Below are positions 57,201 to 64,000 of a stretch of 64,000 nucleotides of DNA, one piece after another; the stretch's first letter is position 1; each line of letters starts with the position of its first letter. Below the pieces are notes generated by a model. The model was not told the origin of the DNA, ran no database searches, and worked only from the letters and a program-made list of their open reading frames with translations. Source of the DNA: Cercophora sp. LCS_1 (Eukaryota; Ascomycota; Sordariomycetes; Sordariales; Lasiosphaeriaceae); NCBI GenBank assembly GCA_036250225.1, contig JAPZLL010000004.1, positions 992,001-1,056,000 on the forward strand, in the 5' to 3' direction. A program made the position numbers and the translations under genes.

Positions 57201-57979
57201 CCGGACGTATCGAGCCGAAGAGCTCTGGTTTTATGCGGCCTTTCCAAGCAATGGCAAAAACGAGCGCGGCGGAGCATTACAGGGTCGATGAGCTCCCCAG
57301 CGACTTGCTCGTCACGGCCGACTTTGCAAAGACAGTGAAGCATAAAGGCGGCCAATTTTGCTCTGACTCATACCAACGACCGGTGCAATGGGTGTTGACC
57401 AGTCAAGTCGAAAAGGATACGCTGCGTCACGGCATGAGACTCGTCGTCATCAGCCAGTGGGAGGCGGAACGACTCAGGGAAATGGGTTTCCTCCGGGACC
57501 CGGCTTCGCCAACCCGGCTCCATATGTATTCACCGCGTCCTAGCACGACTTACCGCACCATGGAGGACCTGACCGTGTATACACTGCCCGACCTGCCCTC
57601 TGGAGGATGGATGGCCTCTCCAGATCTGATCATGCAGCTCAACCTCTTTGCGGGTCAGCTCTACTTGAGGTCATACCCGGAGTATTTGCGGCTCTGTCGG
57701 TACCTGGGCCTGGCATACAAGAAGAACACTGGCAACGAGATCATTGAACCTGATGGGTTTGTTGGCAAGCGGTTGGGCTGCGATGAATGCAGGTTCATGA
57801 TGAGTCCCGTCGCGTTCCTCGATGTCATGTACAAGAAGATTCGTCGGGATTGTACCAGCATTGAGAAGACGCACATGGGGAGGATTCTTTCTGGTGAAAT
57901 CCTGCGGGAGGAGGAATTTAAGGACGATAATGAGCATAATAAGGAGAGGGCGGCAGAGGAGAGTACATGCGCTCGGTGA
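48206..57979 (+). CDS. Giant DUF6606/DUF3638/DUF3645 protein with SecA-like ATPase motifs
   Basis: Exons are 48206-48370, 48492-56562 and 56616-57979, giving 3199 residues, the usual size for this ascomycete family of unknown function (sometimes auto-labelled ubiquitin hydrolase without support). The 121 bp intron joins CLTPA to VKMLERM. The 53 bp intron (gtagga, branch GCTAAC) joins ITKDTLVQ to ACMRMRKL. The N-terminal part contains MSLNYIVTHTFLPPKLPQ, typical of the DUF6606 opening. Near residue 2120 there is a P-loop, LNMGEGKSSVIVP. Near 2250 a DESDE box (IVDESDE) follows. Near 2718-2750, HTRGTDLRLP and QACMRMRKLGQGQ resemble motifs V and VI of SecA/SF2 motors. A small Cys/His cluster, HIDHFCSRCKVDEK, occurs near 630. 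No signal peptide or clear membrane spans. Substrate and location are unknown. Confidence 0.9.
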
Positions 57980-59223
57980 TTTTAAGGTTGGATTTGTCTT
58001 CAAATTGTTTCCTTTCGGGCTTGGTGTTGGCTCGACTTCCAGGATAGACTAGAATTTTAAAGGACTTTTGTCACAGAAGCTCATGGCTATCCGTGTCCAC
58101 AAACATAGATCTGCTGACTGATCACGTCAATACGGATTACAGTTCATCGCCATGCATGCCGTCAGCAAGACGGGATGGCCCTCGCTACCGCTTGACAGCA
58201 TGCACTACGGTCCAGTATTACCAGCATGACGGGAAGCGTCCAGACTCGGTATGTTAATATCAGTCTCGTTCGCCTCGCCATTCTCCTCGGCCTCTCGGTG
58301 TCAGCTTACCAGCCTAAGCTTTTCCCGGCATCTTTACCCACGCGTAATGCCTCGAGGCAAAAGAAAAGTCCACCGTTAAGAAGTGCCAGACCCCAAGTTC
58401 TGGGACAAGAGACAAACCCAAGCGAGACGCCACTTATACGAGCCGTTATTCAACAAGGTGCACCGCCGGCTCTGGGGACGCCATGTCCAATTGCCCAATG
58501 ATTGCCGATCCCAACCCTCTCGAATTGAATGCAGGCTGACAACCCGTTTGCTTCGTGCCCGAGATCTGCCTGCACGGGCGGGTTCCATTGCGGGCGATGG
58601 GATGGGCCTGTCATCAGCACGTTATCTGTGCAGAATATGATTGGTCGGCGCCGTGAATAAGCATCCCTTGGGACCACTGTCCACGGCAAACGCCAGAGGG
58701 TTCCTGCATGGGGGAGGGCGGAAGGCAGCGGTCTTGGCTGGTTACGGTCGGACTCAGGCTGATATGGCCGCAATCAAGACAACATCCAGAGCAGCGGGCC
58801 TTGCCCCTCATTTGCGGCCAGGGGTTGCAATCCTGTTATTGGTGGCGCTAATTCGACGGAGCACCGATTTCCATGCGTTGCAATCTGGGGTTCAATCCGG
58901 GGTCTCGGTGGCAAAGTGGTTCGGCTCAAACAGCTCCCAATGTTTGATGGGATGGCGCGCCTCATTGATTGATTGCTCTGCAACCTGCCTGTCCAGGGAA
59001 AGGGAAGGGACTGCTAGGGGAGGGAAGGGGAGGGGGTTGTCGTGCGGAGAAGGGAGCAAGGAGCATCCATCGTGGGCGGATATATAAACAGGGCTGGCAT
59101 GCTGGGGCCTGTGGGGAAGAGAGGGGACGAGTTTGGCCTCTTCTTTTGGTTTCTCCGTCGCTGCGCCGGGAAGAATCCACCAGTCGCTTGTTGGGTGAGT
59201 GAGCTTGTACGAAAGAAGCGAAA
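57980..59223. other. Intergenic region with TATA box of the epimerase gene
   Basis: A good TATA element (gatatataaac, 59079-59089) lies about 140 bp before the aldose epimerase ATG and is preceded by a G-rich tract (58990-59040). The rest has overlapping frames without domains. Confidence 0.5.
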
Positions 59224-60536
59224 ATGAGGTCCTCTGCCGTGTTCATCGCCGCGTTGGCGAAGGTCGTTTTTGGCCAGGTTCCCGCCCCAGGCCCAGACGG
59301 ACGGTACACCATCTCCGCTCCGGGCATCAAGGCCCAGGTTTGTCGACGCTAGTCGCATGGAGATCGACGGACGCAGTGGTGGCTGACATGGAGCCAGTTC
59401 ATCCCCTACGGTGCTTCCCTGACGAACCTGTTTGTCAAGGACAAGAACGGCGCCGACATCGACGTGGTGCTCGGATACGATGACATCGACTACTACCGTT
59501 AGTACCACTCAAAGCTCAGCGTTGTAGGCCAATTGGTCTCTAACAGGACACTCGCTGCAGCCAAGGACCCCGGACACCCTGTGTACAACGCCATCCCGGG
59601 ACGCTACGCCAACCGCATCGGCAAGGCGACGTACACCATCGACGGCGTCGTGTACAAGACGCAGGACAATGACGGCGGCAACACGCTGCACAGCGGCACC
59701 AACAACTGGTCGTTCCGCTTCTGGAACGTGACAGCCGTGAGCGCCGACTCCATCACCTTCTCCATCCTCGACAAGTCCAACTCGTCGCTCGGCATGATTG
59801 GCGATGTGACGTCGAGCGTCACCTACAGCGTGACCAACAGCACGTGGAACATCAAGATCACGGCCAACTCGCTCGACGCCAAGACGCCCGTCTTGCTCAC
59901 CCAGCACACCTACTTCAACCTCGACGCCTACCGCAACCCCGCCACCCAGCTCATCTGGGACCACACCCTCCATCTTCCCTACTCGAAGCGCTACCTCGAG
60001 GCCGATCAGGGTGCGCTCCCCACCGGCAAGATCTTGACTGCAGCCCCCGGCAGCATCAACGACTTTGCCAGCAAGCCCGGTCTCCTCCTCGGCCACGCCC
60101 GCAACTTGACCGGCTTCCAGGGCAACTGCGGCGCCAACGGCGTGTGTGAGGGCTACAACGGCTACTGGCTGTTTGACGACGCGCCCAAGAGCGCCGTCGT
60201 CCTGACGCTCGCGAGCCCCTTCTCCGGTGTCAAGGCCGATTTGCGTACCGATCAGCCAGGCGTCGTGCTGTACTCGTGCTCGTGGTCGGACGGAAGCGCG
60301 ATTCTCAAGAGCACCCAGGGCCTGAACAAGGACGGGCGCGTGCTCAAGAGCTCGTGCATTGCGATTGAGGCGCAGGATTACCCTGATGGAATCAACCAGT
60401 GAGTATTTTTGATAGCGATTGATGGGGATTGATGCTAACCGTGTGCAGTCCTGAGTGGGGCCGTGTTGATGCGCAGCTTTTGGGACCGGGTGAGAAGTAC
60501 AGCTGGGAGAGCTCGTGGACTTTTGGACTGCTTTAG
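59224..60536 (+). CDS. Secreted aldose 1-epimerase (mutarotase family)
   Basis: This enzyme interconverts alpha and beta anomers of hexoses. Exons are 59224-59337, 59398-59497, 59561-60398 and 60449-60536 (379 residues). Introns are 60, 63 and 50 bp. The second intron's acceptor at 59560 was selected because it gives YYPKDPGHPVYNAIPGRYANRIG, a conserved family block. Signal peptide: MRSSAVFIAALAKVVFGQ. Other blocks are FIPYGASLTNLFVKDKNG, NTLHSGTNNW, LTQHTYFNLDAY with the catalytic His (near 186), and SSCIAIEAQDYPDGIN/HPEW with the catalytic Glu (near 340). LYSCSWSDGS replaces the more usual LYTSNF. The secreted form is common in ascomycetes and presumably acts on sugars released outside the cell. 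No partner gene overlaps it. Confidence 0.9.
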
Positions 60537-60885
60537 GGGCGGGGATGCATTTGCCGTTGGTGGAGGAGCAGAAATGTACATGCACGGTTGACAGAAAATA
60601 CATGCCGCCATTGGCGTTTATCGGATGTGTTCGGACCGAGGAACTTGGGAAGGTGCTGCTCGTTTGTCATCTCGGCTGAGCTCAACTTGGGAAGGAACGG
60701 AGGCCCATGTCTTGACGCCGCCCAATGACTCAATGCGCCAAAACCCTCAACGGCACTCCACGAAGGTTTTGGAGGATTCATTGCTCTTCTGCTTGCTTGT
60801 CCAGCTCGTGTTTGTTGAGACGCCACCCTCCACACGCCACAGACAGAGTGCAAACTTCCGAGATAAGCTCATGGCCACAAAATGA

Positions 60886-61830
60886 ATGAGCTTCATAACC
60901 CGCAAACAAATTCTTTATCCCTCTTTTCTCTCCTTCCTCTCCAAGGCTACACCGCGCCTCACCACAAAGCTCAACAACAACCTCGGATACGCTGGGCACG
61001 TTGATGTGAAAGCTAGGACCAGAAGAGCTAACACAATGCGACAACGATGGAATGAATCCGACTTCGACTTTGAGGAGCGACGTCGACTCGCAGGTCCACA
61101 AACCCAAAGCCTGTTTTTCACGATGCTACCCCAGGAAATGCGGGATATGGTCTACGCCTGGGTGCTCGAACTACAGGTCCCCGACAGCCACCCGATGCGA
61201 GTCGGTCCCGAGCCACAACCTTGGGAGGCGTCTGGCCACCGTGGGCTTTGGGTCGATGGCCTCTGGAATCGCCTCGCTCTCCTGCGCGTCTGCCGCCGGA
61301 CAACGGCGGAAATTGGAACCAGCTGGATAGCCAATTATTGGTTCATGTACGAACGCGTCAACGTGATGCTCGACAAGCTGTGCGCGCTGGATGCGGGTAC
61401 CCTTTCCCAGATCAAGCATCTATGCGTCGAAGCGCCCACCGATAACGGCTACGAGATGGGGACAAACCCGCGTGGTGACTTGAACCCACGGGTCCACTCC
61501 AACTTTCTTCTCGACAACTGCCGTCCCTACAAGCTATCTTTCAACATGCAACTAGACAGCTTCACGATGGCGTACCGCCACTGGGGGCAGTACTGCAACA
61601 AAAGGAGATCATACTATGACCGGGATGAGATACGGCGCAGGCTGATACTTTTGGTTTGCGTTTCCGCCGAAGAATGGCGGATCGCCTCGGAATTTGGACT
61701 CGAACGATCACGGTATGAGAGTCGGTGGGGTAAACATAGTGACCCAGAATGGGGCAATCCACCTACGGTGCGTGACTACAAAGCAATAGTCAAAGCCTGT
61801 GAAGCCGGTGCTCAGGAAAATACGACATGA
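60886..61830 (+). CDS. 2EXR/DUF7730-like (F-box-related) protein
   Basis: This is a single-exon protein of 314 residues from ATG 60886, or 264 from ATG 61036 (MRQRWNESDFDFEERRRL), which may be the true start because the first 50 residues are not conserved-looking. The core is SLFFTMLPQEMRDMVYAWVL near residues 78-100. It is the LPxEIRxxIYxxVL motif of the fungal 2EXR/DUF7730 group, related in pattern to F-box helices. LALLRVCRRTTAEIGTSWIANYWF and LSQIKHLCVEA follow, both typical of the same group. The C-terminal part is rich in Arg/Tyr/Trp. Function is unknown and no membrane or secretion signals are seen. Confidence 0.6.
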   Translation: MSFITRKQILYPSFLSFLSKATPRLTTKLNNNLGYAGHVDVKARTRRANTMRQRWNESDFDFEERRRLAGPQTQSLFFTMLPQEMRDMVYAWVLELQVPDSHPMRVGPEPQPWEASGHRGLWVDGLWNRLALLRVCRRTTAEIGTSWIANYWFMYERVNVMLDKLCALDAGTLSQIKHLCVEAPTDNGYEMGTNPRGDLNPRVHSNFLLDNCRPYKLSFNMQLDSFTMAYRHWGQYCNKRRSYYDRDEIRRRLILLVCVSAEEWRIASEFGLERSRYESRWGKHSDPEWGNPPTVRDYKAIVKACEAGAQENTT

Positions 61831-61952
61831 CTTTTCCGCGGGCTTTTTTCCCTTGTGGTAGACCGAGACACCTCACAGACGTATTTCCGAGAGGAACGGA
61901 GAGGAAGGCCGGCGGGGACACGCGGTGTTGGATAACATCACGAACAACGGTA
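61831..61952. other. Short spacer before the MITE
   Basis: Ordinary sequence between the 2EXR-like gene and the left target duplication of the inverted-repeat element. No gene was seen. Confidence 0.4.
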
Positions 61953-61960
61953 TTAATCAG

Positions 61961-62273
61961 GAGCTCTATTTTTCGCACACCCCTTTTTTGTTTTGACACA
62001 CCGCGCCCACAAACAACCCTGGCCTGTCGATATATCTGTGTGCCTTTGGAATGTCACTTCCATCAAACTTTGAAATTGTTAACGTGTTGTTTTTAAAATC
62101 GAATGCGTATTTGGAATTCCACATACCCCCATTTATTAACTATTGATGCCTTTTTAAAATGGATAGAGGCCAAAAGGTAGTAATTTTTGGCTTCAGTTGC
62201 ACTACTGGAGGCTAGGGCTGTATGTGGGCGCGGTGTGTCAAAACAAAAATGGGGTGTGCGAAAAATAGAGCTC
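61961..62273. mobile_element. MITE-like non-autonomous DNA transposon, 313 bp
   Basis: Terminal inverted repeats of 65 bp (61961-62025 and the reverse complement of 62209-62273) differ at about four positions. Both begin gagctctattttt and include gttttgacacaccgcgcccac in shared order. The flanks carry a near-perfect 8 bp duplication: ttaatcag at 61953-61960 and tcaatcag at 62274-62281. The interior (62026-62208) is AT-rich and has no coding frame. A size of 313 bp, long inverted repeats, 8 bp target duplication and no transposase fit a miniature inverted-repeat element. Eight base pairs suggests hAT-type mobilisation, though the long terminal repeats are unusual for hAT. The single mismatch in the duplication indicates some age. 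Confidence 0.85.
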
Positions 62274-62281
62274 TCAATCAG

Positions 62282-62661
62282 CAGACAGACGCGCCACAGG
62301 AAGGAAACAAATCATCAAATGGCAATACCACAAGATTATTAGTCCGTATCCGCGCGCACCGAGGTAATCACAAAAAACGGTGGATCTCCATCTGCGGTGT
62401 TAAAAGTCTCGGCGCATCAGTTCGTCCGGGTAAGCCGACAATTGGTCGGCATTCCACGAAAGGATGACACTAGCAATCGGGGAGTCGAATCGTTCCGGGC
62501 CCGGCTCCGTACCGCGCGGGGCGGAACGCCACCCCACAACCAGACAAACTGATTCCGAAACGTCCGTGGAATAAGACTCCGAGGATTTGTCTCCGGGCTG
62601 CACAAAGACAAAGAGCGAAACGAAACCGCATATCTCATTTCGTCAGTCACTTCTAACAAAA
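62282..62661. other. Intergenic region after the MITE
   Basis: This is the upstream region of the Ser-rich protein gene. Nothing recognised besides a leader ending ttctaacaaaa just before the ATG. Confidence 0.4.
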
Positions 62662-63267
62662 ATGTCTCAACCGTCATCATCATCATCAACAACAACAACA
62701 ACAGCGAACGCATCACCAAACGGACAATTCGACCTTGCCAACCATCCAAAAACAAACACCATGAGCGAAAAACGAAAACTCGGACCATTGGAGGTAGACT
62801 CGGGACAGGAAGGGAAACCAAGCGACAAAGAAAAAGAAAAAGAGACGAACCCAGACCCCACCACAAAATCCAGCAGTGCCAACGACTACCGCGATCTACC
62901 CGACAACTTCGATATCAGCAACCTAGGCCTCTTTCTCCTCCCCGGTATCCCGCGGGGCCGACTCCCCAAACTGCCTTGGTTTTCCGAATGCCCCAGCCAA
63001 CTCTTTGGGACATCTCGGAAACGATCCTCCCCATCGCCTCTCCCCCCGCGGCGCAACTCGAGCTCGTCCATCGATCGCAAGATCGAGGAACTCCCCACCG
63101 ATTCTGAGTCCGAGACGCCCCTGGAAGAAAAGCCAGCAGCAAAACCGGCAAAGACGAAATCGCCACAGGAGGAAAAACAAGACCGCGGACGGAAGCGGCA
63201 ACGATTCTGTTTTAACCCGTGTCGGAAGCCTGAAGAACGAAATAACGACAACACGAAGAGCCCATAA
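62662..63267 (+). CDS. Disordered Ser/Lys/Glu-rich protein, function unknown
   Basis: This is a 201-residue single-exon frame starting MSQPSSSSSTTTTTANASP, with a second in-frame ATG at 62761 (MSEKRKLGPLEVD). The composition is strongly Ser/Thr/Pro/Lys/Glu, with one less-charged central segment (DYRDLPDNFDISNLGLFLLPGIPRGRLPKLPWF, of which DNFDISNLGLFLLPG stands out). A basic C-terminus follows (DRGRKRQRFCFNPCRKPEER), which could act as a nuclear localisation signal. The central hydrophobic element might be a short binding motif. No domain was recognised. The frame is supported by its length without stops and by the ATG context, but expression is unproven. Confidence 0.45.
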   Translation: MSQPSSSSSTTTTTANASPNGQFDLANHPKTNTMSEKRKLGPLEVDSGQEGKPSDKEKEKETNPDPTTKSSSANDYRDLPDNFDISNLGLFLLPGIPRGRLPKLPWFSECPSQLFGTSRKRSSPSPLPPRRNSSSSIDRKIEELPTDSESETPLEEKPAAKPAKTKSPQEEKQDRGRKRQRFCFNPCRKPEERNNDNTKSP

Positions 63268-63635
63268 GGCGCAAACGGGAAGATAGGAGGCACAACGACA
63301 ACATTGCGAGTCTCTGAGGTGAGACATTTGTAGGAACTCGGATTGGCTGGGGGCTAAATATTGTCGGGGTGTTCCTTGGTTGACTCTCAACAAATCGAAT
63401 TGCATGGGCTGTTCCGAATGACATAATATTACGCGTATTTGTTTCCGCGCCATGCGATGCATCACAATCACAGAGGAGCCTCACATAGCAGGCATCAGCA
63501 TTTCGTTTCATTACTGTGTAAAAGATAGCGCCAACAAAACACAACCATTGCATCCTTCCCGCCTGCATTCCCGCTTTCCACATCTCCAAACCCTATCCCA
63601 GTTACATTACGCAAAAACATTATACGGGGTTCTCA
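63268..63635. other. Convergent intergenic spacer
   Basis: This lies between the 3' ends of the Ser-rich gene (plus) and the GPI-anchored gene (minus). No features were recognised. Confidence 0.4.
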
Positions 63636-64000
63636 TCAAACCATCAGCGCAGCCGCCATCAGACCAGCCATCACGACCGCCGCACCCGCCGCCTTGGCGG
63701 GAACATTGCCCGCGGCTCCGCTCTGGTTGTTGTTGTTGTTATTATTCCCACTTCCGCTAGGCGAATTCGTCGGACCGCTTCCGGCGGCGGTGCCGGTGCC
63801 GGTGCCGGTGCCAGAGCCGGTGGGCGCAACAGTGGTAGTCCTCCGGATGCAGTCATCATCAAGCGGATCGTCGCAGTCGTCATCGTCGTCGCGACCCGTG
63901 GGGCGGACCGAGATGGTGGCGACGACGCCGTTGCTAGTGGTCACGTAGTAGCAGTCGTCGTCGACTTTGCCGTCGTCGTCCAGGCAGATGAGGGTCGGCC
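63636..64000 (-). CDS. GPI-anchored acidic surface protein, 5' part outside the window
   Basis: This is the C-terminal 121 residues of a minus-strand gene that continues beyond 64000. The visible part begins with a Cys-containing acidic segment (TLICLDDDGKVDDDCYYVTT), then VVATISVRPTGRDDDDDCDDPLDDDC. A low-complexity linker with alternating Gly-Thr and poly-Asn follows (GTGTGTGTAAGSG, SGSGNNNNNNNQSG). It ends in a small omega-like region (SGAAGNVPAK) and a hydrophobic tail AAGAAVVMAGLMAAALMV, the classic GPI-anchor signal. Four cysteines in the visible acidic part suggest a small disulfide-bonded domain extending upstream. The linker is encoded by trinucleotide and hexanucleotide repeats prone to length variation. 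Likely cell-wall or plasma-membrane bound. Confidence 0.75.
   Translation of the reverse strand, partial: PTLICLDDDGKVDDDCYYVTTSNGVVATISVRPTGRDDDDDCDDPLDDDCIRRTTTVAPTGSGTGTGTGTAAGSGPTNSPSGSGNNNNNNNQSGAAGNVPAKAAGAAVVMAGLMAAALMV

Noticed and set aside
59509..60603. Minus-strand open frame (364 codons) over the epimerase
   Set aside because: Antisense of conserved epimerase exon 3; Val/Gly/Asp-rich composition is a mirror of the sense codons.
1..64000. CRISPR array, prophage or bacterial operon
   Set aside because: No regularly spaced repeats, no phage genes and no Shine-Dalgarno-linked operons. Gene structure is fungal throughout.

Overview
The window is nuclear DNA of a filamentous ascomycete (Pezizomycotina, most likely a Sordariomycete). 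The evidence is the gene content (HET-domain relic, F-box and DUF3669 proteins, secreted carbohydrate-active enzymes, a cAMP-receptor-like GPCR, a giant DUF3638/DUF3645 protein), short GT-AG introns of about 48-143 bp often with a CTAAC branch site, and monocistronic genes on both strands separated by long non-coding stretches. No rRNA, tRNA, CRISPR array, phage or bacterial element was recognised.

Layout. 0-11 kb: a divergent Skp1-like gene broken by an early TAA, a long gene-poor stretch, an RGS/Rax1-type membrane protein, a secreted GDSL esterase, and a tandem array of three small cysteine-motif membrane proteins whose middle copy is decayed. 11-21 kb: an FAD monooxygenase and a cytochrome P450 side by side on the minus strand, a Gly/Tyr-rich secreted protein, a small heat-shock protein, a secreted CE1 esterase and a HET pseudogene. 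21-39 kb: an intronless protein kinase followed by decayed repeats, a GH94 phosphorylase (cellobionic-acid phosphorylase type), a GH43-like secreted protein whose usual acidic active-site motifs look lost, an F-box/ankyrin-like protein and a DUF3669 gene interrupted by TAA. 39-45 kb: a degenerate tandem array with a period near 77 bp, then a 5 kb gene-poor stretch. 45-64 kb: a cAMP-receptor-like GPCR, a 3199-residue DUF3638/DUF3645 protein with SecA-like ATPase motifs, a secreted aldose 1-epimerase, a 2EXR/F-box-like protein, a 313 bp MITE with 65 bp inverted repeats and an 8 bp target duplication, a disordered Ser/Lys-rich protein, and the 3' end of a GPI-anchored protein that runs off the window.

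Functionally, several genes fit plant-biomass use: GDSL and CE1 esterases and the GH43-like protein outside the cell, intracellular GH94 phosphorolysis of oxidised cello-oligosaccharide, and a secreted mutarotase. The GPCR and the Rax1/RGS protein belong to nutrient and polarity signalling. Four loci carry in-frame TAA/TAG codons in otherwise recognisable coding frames (Skp1-like, middle cysteine-motif copy, HET, DUF3669), so pseudogenisation or base errors are a theme. The most interesting leads are the cysteine-motif/LPxY membrane family, the SecA-like reading of the giant DUF3638 protein, the GH43-like protein lacking acidic residues, and the MITE.
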